From: JBKDZR01 sp047971485
Lineage (GTDB): Bacteria > Pseudomonadota > Alphaproteobacteria > Rhodobacterales > Rhodobacteraceae
Direction of reading: 5' to 3'
Assembly: GCA_047971485.1 (NCBI GenBank)
Contig: JBKDZR010000032.1
Coordinates: 1-23,974 of the forward strand
Length of the DNA stretch: 23,974 nt
The translations under genes and the position numbers were made by a program. Position 1 is the first letter of the stretch, and the number at the start of each line of letters is the position of its first letter. Shown here piece after piece: positions 8,561 through 15,665 of the stretch. The notes under the pieces were generated by a model that saw only the letters and a program-made list of their open reading frames with translations, was not told where the DNA came from and did no database searches.

Positions 8561-8582
8561 AAGGCGCGGATGTCCGCGCCTT
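8561..8582 (-). terminator. Hairpin between the surface-protein and exosortase genes
   Basis: The 10-base arms AAGGCGCGGA (8561-8570) and TCCGCGCCTT (8573-8582) are perfectly complementary with a minimal loop. The hairpin lies 16 bases after the stop of the VPLPA-CTERM gene on the minus strand. It has no long U tract (only UU, then ACC), so termination may be partial. It could let the substrate be made in excess over its processing enzyme. Confidence 0.55.
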
Positions 8583-8598
8583 CCATGCCCGTGACGGA

Positions 8599-9273
8599 TC
8601 ACGCGTTGGCGGCGCCGCGACGTTTGCGGCTTGCGAAGGATCCAACGACCCCCATGCCGGCGACCAGCATCCACAGGGAGGCAGGCAAGGGCGTTGCGAT
8701 GGTCGAGCCTCCGCTGGACCCGCTCGGAGCGATCAGGTTGCCGACAAAGGTGACCGCCGAACTGACCGTGTTGCCAGTGTTGAACAGGTGTTGGTCAAGG
8801 TCCTGAAACACCACATCCAAGGCGGATCCGTCGGCAAAAACGGTCGAAGAGGCATTGGACCAGCGCAAGATACCACCGGCGATCGTGCCGAAGACCGAAG
8901 CGACATAAGCTGTGCCCGAAGACGAGGCTTGTGCCGGACTGGGCGACGAAAAGACCAGATTTGCGGACACTTCATAGGCGGTCCCGCCTGTGCCCCAATA
9001 TCCCGATCCTGGAGCAACCTGCCAGGTGATGGCATTGTCCAACGTGACCGAATCATCTGCGGCGGTTGGGGTCCAGGAGAAGCTGTCGACACCCGGGCCG
9101 ATCTCGGCGGTCAGCACCGGGCAGGACATCCGGCAACCGGTATTGCGCACATCAATGGATGATGCGGCTGCATCCAGTTCGAAGGTTGGGTAGGCTTGAG
9201 CCTCGGCGAAAGAGGCAGAAGACACAACTCCGAAAGTAACGACAGCAACTGCCCAAAAGTTCTTGATATTCAC
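8599..9273 (-). CDS. VPLPA-CTERM sorting-domain surface protein
   Basis: This 224-residue secreted protein has a signal peptide at residues 1-27, ending AEAQA before YPTF. A Ser/Thr/Ala-rich extracellular body includes a Cys pair in NTGCRMSCPVL. The C-terminal sorting signal reads TPLPASLW (194-201), then a hydrophobic stretch, then RKRR at 216-219. This tripartite tail is the VPLPA-CTERM pattern recognised by exosortase. GTG at 9273 is taken as start because AAAGGA lies 7-8 bases upstream; extension to 9342 adds residues that do not resemble a signal peptide. It is probably the cognate substrate of the adjacent exosortase, processed at the membrane and released or attached at the surface. 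The function of the body is unknown to me. Confidence 0.88.
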   Translation of the reverse strand: MNIKNFWAVAVVTFGVVSSASFAEAQAYPTFELDAAASSIDVRNTGCRMSCPVLTAEIGPGVDSFSWTPTAADDSVTLDNAITWQVAPGSGYWGTGGTAYEVSANLVFSSPSPAQASSSGTAYVASVFGTIAGGILRWSNASSTVFADGSALDVVFQDLDQHLFNTGNTVSSAVTFVGNLIAPSGSSGGSTIATPLPASLWMLVAGMGVVGSFASRKRRGAANA

Positions 9274-9322
9274 TGCGAATTCCTTTCGGCCGACACAAGC
9301 GGTTGTACAAATACCCGAACAA

Positions 9323-9341
9323 TGTCGCAAATAATCCGACA
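9323..9341. promoter_or_regulatory. Spaced inverted repeat upstream of the VPLPA-CTERM gene
   Basis: TGTCG (9323-9327) and CGACA (9337-9341) form a 5-9-5 inverted repeat in the AT-rich 175-base gap before the surface-protein gene. It could be an operator, but such short arms can occur by chance. Confidence 0.25.
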
Positions 9342-9448
9342 AATTACAAGATTCTCTATGGCCTATGGTCGATTTTCAGGATGAATGGTTAATAGCCCGT
9401 TTAGAGTGACAGTTTTTCATAAATTCTGGCATTGATGCGAAAGCGCGA

Positions 9449-10249
9449 TCAACGGTGATGGTCTGCCACCGCTTCTTTAACGATCTTCTGGAGAGAAGCG
9501 GCAAGTTTGGGAGGGACGCGAATGGACTTATGCCACGCGGCCTCCACCTGCGCAGGCAGGGAGTCCGGGTCCTTCCCGTAGATTGTCGCAAACTGGACCA
9601 AGGCTATGAAATAATATCCGATTTCATTGGGATGAATGTCATCGGCAAAGAAATCTCCGATCGATCGAATCCCGGGAACACGGCCTTTGGCGATCTCATC
9701 GTTCAGATACCCGAAGGCTTGGCCAGCGGGGATCAGGCGGACAGGAGGGGAGGATCGGGGGCGATCCTCATTCAAAGCCGCAACAATCGCTTCCCATTTC
9801 GGCAGATCCAGGTCCAGGCGCTTTCGCCAGGGAATATGCGCTTCATCATCCCATTCGACCGGACGCCCAGTGCCACTGTTCAGACTATGCCAGGTTTCGT
9901 AGACGAACATCTGGGTTTGTGGGTTCTTTTTTAACGCAAGCCGTTGAAAATTTTTAGCATAAGTCGTGGTGTCCGACCATTCCAGATGATTGCGCAGGGG
10001 AATACCTTCGGTCAGGATGACGGCATCGTAGCCATGGGTGCGCAAGGCCTGTCGTGCGTCGGTTCCCTGTGCGGTTGATGAATTTTCCCAATTGTATTTC
10101 AGTGGCGCGCCATTGGTAATCTGCGTGTCAACTGTCGTTTGGATCCCTTCGCTGCGTGCGAAACTCTGAACCATCATGGGCATATCAAAGGCGACCAGAC
10201 TGTGGCCAATGAAAAGAATAGATAAAATCTCGGAGTAAAGCCGCATCAT
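9449..10249 (-). CDS. SGNH-type hydrolase-like protein, paralogue without membrane anchor
   Basis: This 266-residue protein has an SGNH-like layout: block I FIGHSLVAFDMP with candidate nucleophile Ser17, a central AVILTEGIPL segment, an MFVYETWH block, and a C-terminal ADDIHPNEIGYY with candidate Asp203/His206. It shares GHSLV, YETWH and the ALxxxAxIYxxDP ending with the neighbouring gene, so the two are tandem paralogues. Its start ATGATG overlaps the stop of that gene, showing translational coupling. No signal peptide is visible: the nucleophile block begins only 13 residues from the start. SGNH enzymes in polysaccharide loci add or remove acyl groups. Substrate and direction of reaction are not evident. 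The start could be a few residues off, but no better in-frame start adding a signal peptide fits the overlap. Confidence 0.72.
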   Translation of the reverse strand: MMRLYSEILSILFIGHSLVAFDMPMMVQSFARSEGIQTTVDTQITNGAPLKYNWENSSTAQGTDARQALRTHGYDAVILTEGIPLRNHLEWSDTTTYAKNFQRLALKKNPQTQMFVYETWHSLNSGTGRPVEWDDEAHIPWRKRLDLDLPKWEAIVAALNEDRPRSSPPVRLIPAGQAFGYLNDEIAKGRVPGIRSIGDFFADDIHPNEIGYYFIALVQFATIYGKDPDSLPAQVEAAWHKSIRVPPKLAASLQKIVKEAVADHHR

Positions 10250-11226
10250 AAGGCTCCGTCTGTGGGGCCGAGGCCGGTTTTAGGCGTGGTGGACACCACA
10301 TCCCAGACCACTTGCTGCATCAGGGCCGCCGCGCCCTCGGGCAAGGGACGCATGGGGGATCCGTCGGCCTGGGTGACATGTGTTGGCCGGCCCCGGGGAT
10401 CGGCCGCATAGATGACGGCATAATGGGTCAGGGCCATCAGGTAGGCGCCCCATTCGTTGAAATGGATCATGTCCTGACTGCCATCCGCCGTCCGGGCGAA
10501 AAGATCGGTTCGATCATAAAGCCCTGGAAATCCCCCCTGTTCATCCAGCGCCTTGGCAAAGGCCGCCATCACCTGACCGCCGGGAATCAGATAGACTGGC
10601 CGCGGCGGATCCATTCGGGCCAAGGCGGGGCGTAAAACCCCGTTCTCCCAGTACAGGCCCAAGTCGCGCGCGATCCGGTTGTGCCAGCCTTCGGGATCGT
10701 CCAGCTGATGCCAGGTTTCATAAAGATAGAGCTGAATGTCGGGATTGCCCGCGACGGCCGCCTGCAGCCATTGGGCCATGTAGCGCGCTGTATCATGATA
10801 GCGGATCGCATCGCGGATCTCGACCATTTCTGTCAGGACAAGGGCGGTGTAGGCGCCGCTGGCCAAGGCCTCGTGGGCGTCACGATAGGTGAGGCGGGCG
10901 TTCATTTCATCAAATCCGGCGATCTCGGCCGGACCGGCCCAATGTTGTTTCAGCGAAGTGCCCCACCCCAGTTGGCTGGCATGGCGATGGTCTGGCCCGG
11001 CGATTTGCGCCAGCATGGCCGGCATGTCCACGCCGACAAGGCTGTGACCCATGTGAAAGACAGAAACCGGCGGAGTGAGGGGGGCGCGAGGCGTAGCGTA
11101 AAGGTGGTCCATCGCTGCATCAGACAGGGGGTGCGGGGCCCAGATGGCGGCCAGCCGATCCCGTTGGATCCAGCCTGCGGCGGCGAGTGCGGCCAGCAGC
11201 AGGGCAACACCAAGCCAGATCTTCAT
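10246..11226 (-). CDS. SGNH-type hydrolase-like protein, membrane-anchored paralogue
   Basis: This 326-residue protein has an N-terminal membrane segment (residues about 4-19, WLGVALLLAALAAAGW) with the rest likely periplasmic. The SGNH-type block HMGHSLVGVDMP places the candidate nucleophile at Ser62. LTEMVEIRD and LYLYETWH follow, and QDMIHFNEWGAYL gives the candidate Asp252/His255 pair. It is a tandem paralogue of the next gene and overlaps both neighbours by four bases (ATGA at 10246-10249 and at 11223-11226), so the three genes form a tight operon with the GT2 gene upstream. The expected role is modification of polysaccharide acyl groups in the periplasm, inferred from fold signatures and context. 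The family is less typical than classical GDSL lipases, and a purely structural role cannot be excluded. Confidence 0.75.
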   Translation of the reverse strand: MKIWLGVALLLAALAAAGWIQRDRLAAIWAPHPLSDAAMDHLYATPRAPLTPPVSVFHMGHSLVGVDMPAMLAQIAGPDHRHASQLGWGTSLKQHWAGPAEIAGFDEMNARLTYRDAHEALASGAYTALVLTEMVEIRDAIRYHDTARYMAQWLQAAVAGNPDIQLYLYETWHQLDDPEGWHNRIARDLGLYWENGVLRPALARMDPPRPVYLIPGGQVMAAFAKALDEQGGFPGLYDRTDLFARTADGSQDMIHFNEWGAYLMALTHYAVIYAADPRGRPTHVTQADGSPMRPLPEGAAALMQQVVWDVVSTTPKTGLGPTDGAL

Positions 11227-12056
11227 CGGCCGCGGGCCCAGATGGCGGGGTCATTGTCACGTCCCAGCCGGGCCAGACCGATCACCGAAGCATAGGTCAG
11301 AAAACCGATTGGATCGCGGAGGGCGGCCGATATCATCCAGCCCAGTGTGGTGGGCGTCTTGTCTTCGCGGGTCATTTTTTCTGGCCAGAGCGAAGCGATT
11401 TCGGCATTGCCCCGGTCCTGCCGCCGCCGCACTTTGACCAGTGTTCCAAAACCTTCCGCCAGAGGCCAGGCATAGCGGGCTGGTACGCGGATCCGATGTG
11501 CGGCGTCGAATTGCAGACGCACGAACTGATCATCGGCGATGATGTCGGGAAACGGCCCCCATCGCGTCCGGCCGGCCGCATTCACTGCGAACAGGCCGTA
11601 TCCGGCAATGGTCGAGGTGTTATAGGGAACCTTTCGGTAGACACGGCGATAAGCGCGGCTGACCCAGTTCGGTGGGGCGATGATGTCAACCGTGCCAGTG
11701 GCATAAACCGGTGTTTGCCGATCCAGCGCGGCATCGATCTGGCCCAACAGGGCGGGTTCGACCACGATATCGGCGTCAAGGTAGAGACGCTTGTCGCCGG
11801 CTGCCGTGCATTCGGCGACATTCAGGGCATTCAGCTTGCCCGGGCTGGGAATATCCAGCACCGCAAGCGTCCAGCCCCTCTGTTTGGCAGTTGCGGCGCG
11901 GCTTTGGGCCTCGGCAACGGTGGAATCGGTGCAGGCATTCGCAGCTACGATAATCTCGACGGCGGGTTCGGACAGAGCATTCGATGCCAGAACGGCATCA
12001 AGACAGTGCCCGATATAGCCCGCTTCGTTGTTGGCCGGAATGATCACGCTTAACAT
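11223..12056 (-). CDS. Glycosyltransferase family 2
   Basis: This 277-residue protein begins with the GT2 fold signature LSVIIPANNEAGYIGHCLDAV. It has PSPGKLNALNVA at about 71-81, the metal-binding DxD as DAD at 94-96, and an acceptor-side ADD at about 174-176. No clear membrane segments are present, so it probably acts at the cytoplasmic face, adding one sugar to a lipid-linked repeat unit. Its stop overlaps the start of the anchored SGNH gene by four bases. It lies 150 bases after the WecG-type gene. The donor and acceptor sugars cannot be read from sequence. Confidence 0.88.
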   Translation of the reverse strand: MLSVIIPANNEAGYIGHCLDAVLASNALSEPAVEIIVAANACTDSTVAEAQSRAATAKQRGWTLAVLDIPSPGKLNALNVAECTAAGDKRLYLDADIVVEPALLGQIDAALDRQTPVYATGTVDIIAPPNWVSRAYRRVYRKVPYNTSTIAGYGLFAVNAAGRTRWGPFPDIIADDQFVRLQFDAAHRIRVPARYAWPLAEGFGTLVKVRRRQDRGNAEIASLWPEKMTREDKTPTTLGWMISAALRDPIGFLTYASVIGLARLGRDNDPAIWARGR

Positions 12057-12181
12057 CGTTACGCTCGCTGGTCATTTTGCGGACGGTCGGCTGCCACTAT
12101 GCCGGAATTCTGAACCAGAGGCATCAAGGAATCCTGAATCCCCGTTCTGACAGGCAAAATCCGGCGTGAAGGCGGCCGAAG

Positions 12182-12205
12182 CCCGGGCCAGCCCGTTGGC
12201 CGGGG
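12182..12205 (-). terminator. Hairpin after the WecG-type gene
   Basis: CCCGGGCCA (12182-12190) and TGGCCGGGG (12197-12205) pair with one bulge, directly after the stop codon at 12207-12209 on the minus strand. No U tract follows, so it may be an intra-operon attenuator or mRNA-stability element rather than a full terminator. Confidence 0.35.
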
Positions 12206-12206
12206 A

Positions 12207-13079
12207 TCAAATCGTCCGGCGTTTCAGCGGCAAGAGGGGGGCCTGGTCTTTCCCCCCGAGGAAAGGGCCGGTGGGGCGCAGCGCTTGTGCGGGCAGTTGC
12301 CCGGTTGTGGCTAGCCTAGCGGCGATGACCTTGGCCCGGTACAGAAACAGCGTATTGCCCTGAACATAGCGGCCGAAAAGGCGAATGGGTTCGCGGCTCA
12401 GGCGGAAGAGCCATTCCAGCCCCAGTCGGCGCATGATCCAAGGTGCCCGAGGATGACGGCCGCTAATGAAATCAATGATTGCCCCCCCACAGACCACCAG
12501 CGCGGGATTGTTTCCCAAGGCATCGGTAATGGCGTGGGCAACCATTTCTTGTTTCGGCATCCCCATGCCGAGAAGGACAATTTCGGGGGTTTTCTGCAGT
12601 GCGGTGATACGATCCGTATAAAAAGCTGCGTCTTTAAAACCGTCATGGGTATCGACCACGTCATGGCCCATGGCGGTCAAGCGCTTTGCGGCTTTTGTCA
12701 GCCAAGGGTCACGGGTGCCGTAAATCGCGACCCGCTGTCCTTTGCAGGCCTCAAGCAGGAGGGGAATGAAATCGGTGCCATTCAGGTTCAGGCCCGGCTT
12801 CAGTTTGGCCTTGGAATACAGAATTTCCATGCCCTTGCCGTCGCGCAGTATCACATCAAGATCGAGAAACCTTTTTGCAGAATCAGAGCCTTCCCAGGTC
12901 AGGTTGACCGAGTGGGCGTTGCAGAACCCCAAGGTCATCGGACGATGGCGTGCCTTCAAACGCCCGACCAGAACATCCTGTTCAGCGATGTTTTCGATCA
13001 CGGAGATCTTCGCCAGAAGGGCGGCACACCGATCCACGGATTGAATTATTTCGGTCGCTGGAGGAGGCTGTGAAATCAT
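12207..13079 (-). CDS. WecG/TagA/CpsF family glycosyltransferase (GT26)
   Basis: This 290-residue protein carries the family motifs in order: NAHSVN at 54-59, RDGKGM at 79-84, LNGTDFIP at 99-106, GMGMPKQE at 171-178, CGGAIIDFISG at 197-207, and RAPWIMRRLGLEWLFRL at 211-227. The family transfers N-acetylmannosamine or its uronic acid, or another hexose, onto an undecaprenyl-diphosphate-linked sugar at the inner face of the membrane, an early step in repeat-unit assembly. It is the first gene of the minus-strand polysaccharide operon and faces the long divergent control region. The residues after about 255 are a variable tail. The exact donor is unknown. Confidence 0.93.
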   Translation of the reverse strand: MISQPPPATEIIQSVDRCAALLAKISVIENIAEQDVLVGRLKARHRPMTLGFCNAHSVNLTWEGSDSAKRFLDLDVILRDGKGMEILYSKAKLKPGLNLNGTDFIPLLLEACKGQRVAIYGTRDPWLTKAAKRLTAMGHDVVDTHDGFKDAAFYTDRITALQKTPEIVLLGMGMPKQEMVAHAITDALGNNPALVVCGGAIIDFISGRHPRAPWIMRRLGLEWLFRLSREPIRLFGRYVQGNTLFLYRAKVIAARLATTGQLPAQALRPTGPFLGGKDQAPLLPLKRRTI

Positions 13080-13180
13080 TTCTTCAATCGGTAATTTGAG
13101 GGCTCTTTGTCGATCTTGTTGGCTCTGTCAGGTTCTAATCTTTATCGGGTTTTGGGGGCTAAAGGACCCGCCTATCTGTC

Positions 13181-13237
13181 ATCTTCGTTAATACTGGCAG
13201 TGGGTAACGCTTTTGGCAAGGATGTATTAACGAAGAT
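13181..13237. repeat. Perfect 14-base inverted repeat with 29-base spacer
   Basis: ATCTTCGTTAATAC at 13181-13194 is exactly complementary to GTATTAACGAAGAT at 13224-13237. The arm centres are 43 bases apart, about four DNA turns, as expected for two dimer-bound or looped operator sites on one face. There is no T tract, so it is not a terminator. It lies 100-160 bases upstream of the WecG-type gene. Confidence 0.7.
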
Positions 13238-13357
13238 AGGGTAGGGAAAATCCGTCTGAAAATGATCCATTTTGTCATTCCTGTTGCGCTGCGGAAAGCC
13301 CTGAGGGCCATGAACTGTAGGCTCTTTCTGCGCCTCAGGATTGTTTTTCTCTGAAAG

Positions 13358-13374
13358 TTTCTGCATTGCAGAAA
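13358..13374. promoter_or_regulatory. 17-base perfect palindrome, candidate operator
   Basis: TTTCTGCA (13358-13365), a central T, and TGCAGAAA (13367-13374) form a perfect palindrome in the divergent region. Size and symmetry fit a dimeric regulator site. No known regulator is assigned. Confidence 0.45.
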
Positions 13375-13416
13375 GTAATTCCCTTAACCACATGTAAAAA
13401 CTTCGCGAGTGTCAAA

Positions 13417-13441
13417 CAAATGGTGACGTTGCGTCAATTTG
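13417..13441. promoter_or_regulatory. Imperfect inverted repeat with TGACG/CGTCA core
   Basis: TGACG (13424-13428) and CGTCA (13432-13436) flank TTG, with outer CAAAT and ATTTG arms offset by two bases. It is a possible operator for the plus-strand operon. Confidence 0.3.
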
Positions 13442-13681
13442 CATGTCTGTCTTCCTGTGCTGCGTGCTTGCCATGTGGGTTCCCTTGTTTCTATGGCACA
13501 TGTGGGCGTGCTGTCCTGTGCGCCAGGGCACGGAGTAGACTGTGTTTCCCGCGCGCGAGCGAAAGGGGGCTCTCCGCCGGGCATGATGCTCCGAGCAGGC
13601 CGGCCTGTGACCTGCCGGTTGTCATGGTGTCTGCAACCGGTTGCACCAAAGGGTTCATACGGGCAAGGGGCATAGCCATTG

Positions 13682-13712
13682 TTTACCATTCGCTTCCATA
13701 CAGGGGTATAAT
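13682..13712 (+). promoter_or_regulatory. Possible promoter of the GT4-phosphopantetheinyl transferase operon
   Basis: A perfect TATAAT lies at 13707-13712, 35 bases before the start codon at 13748. The best -35 candidate, TTTACC at 13682-13687, is poor and 19 bases away. The -10 match is good but the whole is uncertain. Confidence 0.4.
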
Positions 13713-13747
13713 GCTTTCCGCAGCCTGAGAAAGATTGCAAGAGTTTG

Positions 13748-14980
13748 ATGAAATCCACCGCCTTGCCGGAGAACGGCCCGCTTCTTATCTACGCACCCGT
13801 GCCTGTCTATCGCCAGGATGGGGTGGATTTCCTCGAACGGCAGGCGGCCAACGGGTTGCGGCTTTGGGCCCAGAATTTTGCCGGGGTGATCTCGATGAAT
13901 CCCCAGGCCCCGGGACCGCCGCCGCCGGGATGGGTGCCAGCGACAGAGATTGCCCCGTGGCTCGACAGGGTCCGGATGGAACCCATTCCCATGGCCTATC
14001 GCCCTGATCATTTCCTGCGTCATCTGTGGCCAGCCCGGCACAGGATCGGGGCGCTGATCGACGAGGCTCGTTATCTGAGCTTCGCCATTGGTGGCTTGTT
14101 CGGGGATTGGGGCGCCGTTGCCTGTTACATGGCGCATCGGCGCGGGCGGCCCTTTGCCGTCTGGACCGACCGTGTGGAATCGGAAGTCACACGTTTGGAG
14201 ATGGCCGCGCAGCGCGCCCGGACCCGTTGGCGTGCGCGGTTGACCCATGGGCCGATGGCGCGGATGGAACGCGATGTGATCAAAAAGGCCCCTCTGGGGT
14301 TGTTTCACGGTCGCGAAACCTATGACACCTATGCATCCTATAGCCGGAACCCGCATCTCGTGCACGATATCCATGTCGCGGCCGAAAACCACATCCCGCC
14401 GGATCGGTTGGCCCGCAAAATTGCCACGGCCGGGGTGGGGCCGCTGCGAATCATCTATGCCGGACGGGCCGAGCCGATGAAGGGGCCCCTTGACTGGATC
14501 GAGACCCTGATTGCACTGGAGGCGCAAGGGGTGCCGTTCCAGGCCACATGGCTGGGCGATGGCAGCGAGCGTCCTGAAATGATGGCCCGTATCGCGGCGG
14601 CCGGTCTGGATCATTGCATTGCCACCCCAGGGTTTGTCAGCGATCCCTCCGTTGTGCTTGAGGCCCTGCGCGACGCCCATGTTTTTCTCTTCTGCCACAA
14701 AACCCCGGAATCGCCACGCAGTCCGATTGAGGCATTGATTTCCGGCGCGGTGTTGGTGGGCTATGATGGGGGGTTCGTCCGCGATATCACCGCAGAACGC
14801 CAAAGTGGCCGTTTTGTCGCAATTGGGGATAGGGACGGGCTGGTGGCAGAACTGGCGGCCCTGGATCGGGATCGGGACCGTCTGGCGGGGCTGATGCACC
14901 TGGCGGTTGAGGATGGGGCGCCGTTCGATGATGTCACGGTCTTTCGCCACCGCAGTGATCTGATCAAGCAGTATCTGTGA
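13748..14980 (+). CDS. Glycosyltransferase family 4 (GT-B)
   Basis: This 410-residue GT-B protein has its C-terminal Rossmann half clearly visible: IIYAGRAEPMKGPLDWIETL at about 235-254, WLGDGSERPEM at 268-278, and the nucleotide-sugar glutamate motif ESPRSPIEALISG at 321-333 with Glu321 and Glu328. The N-terminal half (LLIYAPVPVYRQDG) is more divergent. ATG at 13748 is preceded by a weak AAGAG; a TTG directly before it is also possible. It ends GTGA, overlapping the next gene by four bases, so the two are translated together. It is expected to act in the cytoplasm, adding a sugar to a polysaccharide precursor. The spacing between the two glutamates is six residues rather than the usual seven, so donor handling may differ slightly. 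Confidence 0.82.
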   Translation: MKSTALPENGPLLIYAPVPVYRQDGVDFLERQAANGLRLWAQNFAGVISMNPQAPGPPPPGWVPATEIAPWLDRVRMEPIPMAYRPDHFLRHLWPARHRIGALIDEARYLSFAIGGLFGDWGAVACYMAHRRGRPFAVWTDRVESEVTRLEMAAQRARTRWRARLTHGPMARMERDVIKKAPLGLFHGRETYDTYASYSRNPHLVHDIHVAAENHIPPDRLARKIATAGVGPLRIIYAGRAEPMKGPLDWIETLIALEAQGVPFQATWLGDGSERPEMMARIAAAGLDHCIATPGFVSDPSVVLEALRDAHVFLFCHKTPESPRSPIEALISGAVLVGYDGGFVRDITAERQSGRFVAIGDRDGLVAELAALDRDRDRLAGLMHLAVEDGAPFDDVTVFRHRSDLIKQYL

Positions 14981-15654
14981 TCATGACGGACGCGCCCACC
15001 CAGATCGCCGATTGGTTTGCCACCTGCGGTCCCGGAGCGCTGAGGACACGGGCCGGGCGCATTGGTGATTTTGCCCCGATGCCGGATTACGAGGCGCTGT
15101 TACCGATGCGTGTGGTTGCCCGGCGGCGGGCTGAATTTCTGACAGGACGGTATCTTGCGGCGGGTGCGCTGCACGACTTGACGGGACGTGCCGAACTGGT
15201 TGGAATCGGGCCGCATCGGGGCCCGGTCTGGCCCAAGGGCATTGCGGGGTCGATTTCACATAGCGATACGGTTTGCGTGGTGCAGGTCGGAGATCAAGTC
15301 ACCGTGCAGGCCATCGGAATTGATATCGAGCCGTTATCGACAAATCTGGTCGATTTTGCCGAAACGGTGCGATGCCCCGAAGATGCGGCCTGCGATGCTT
15401 TTTTCGATGCGGCCGGTCTTGATCCACTGCTGGCATCGTTTTCTTTGAAAGAGGCCTTTTTTAAGGCCTATTTCCCTCATACGAAACATTTCTGCGATTT
15501 CCTTGACGTGGGGCTTGCTCCGGTCGGTGGGGATGGCCAGGTGCGGGTGTCCCTGAGGAATCCGGCGATACCGCCCTTTCCAAACCGATCCTGGGTGCCA
15601 GGTCGTGTCGGGGTTGCGGGCGGGCATTTGGTTGCGGGTGTCTGGGTGCCATAG
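14977..15654 (+). CDS. 4'-phosphopantetheinyl transferase (EntD/Sfp superfamily)
   Basis: This 225-residue protein (223 if ATG 14983 is used) carries the family motifs: RRAEFLTGRYLA at 50-61, GPVWPKGIAGSISHSD with His95, IGIDIEPL with Asp116 and Glu118, and FSLKEAFFKAYFP with Lys158/Glu159. These are the CoA- and magnesium-binding residues, and all are present. The enzyme moves phosphopantetheine from CoA to a serine of a carrier protein. No carrier protein, NRPS or PKS is visible here, so its target is elsewhere or unrecognised. It overlaps the GT4 gene by four bases and converges with the following minus-strand gene at an 11-base gap. Being tied to a glycosyltransferase suggests a carrier-dependent acyl or aminoacyl decoration of the polymer, which is only an inference. 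Confidence 0.88.
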   Translation: MIMTDAPTQIADWFATCGPGALRTRAGRIGDFAPMPDYEALLPMRVVARRRAEFLTGRYLAAGALHDLTGRAELVGIGPHRGPVWPKGIAGSISHSDTVCVVQVGDQVTVQAIGIDIEPLSTNLVDFAETVRCPEDAACDAFFDAAGLDPLLASFSLKEAFFKAYFPHTKHFCDFLDVGLAPVGGDGQVRVSLRNPAIPPFPNRSWVPGRVGVAGGHLVAGVWVP

Positions 15655-15665
15655 CAGCGCCCGGG

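Larger units (their letters stand above)
13080..13747. promoter_or_regulatory. Divergent control region between two polysaccharide operons
   Basis: This 668-base gap separates two divergently transcribed glycosyltransferase genes and is visibly richer in A and T than its flanks. It holds three separate inverted repeats (13181-13237, 13358-13374, 13417-13441), a CCTGAGG/CCTCAGG pair (13300-13306, 13333-13339) and a -10-like box near the plus-strand gene. Short open frames inside it lack ribosome-binding sites and resemble nothing I know. Promoters for both operons must lie here. Confidence 0.6.

Noticed and set aside
13300..13350. CCTGAGG/CCTCAGG pair followed by a T-rich run as an intrinsic terminator
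   Set aside because: The loop is 26 bases, the stem only 7, and no plus-strand gene precedes it.
13172..13393. 73-residue minus-strand frame in the divergent region
   Set aside because: It has no ribosome-binding site, no known motif, and it spans the 14-base inverted repeat and the 17-base palindrome, which fit control DNA better.
13655..14950. 431-residue open frame on the minus strand
   Set aside because: It lies antisense to the GT4 gene, is rich in Arg, Pro, His and Gln without domain motifs, and is explained by third-position GC bias.
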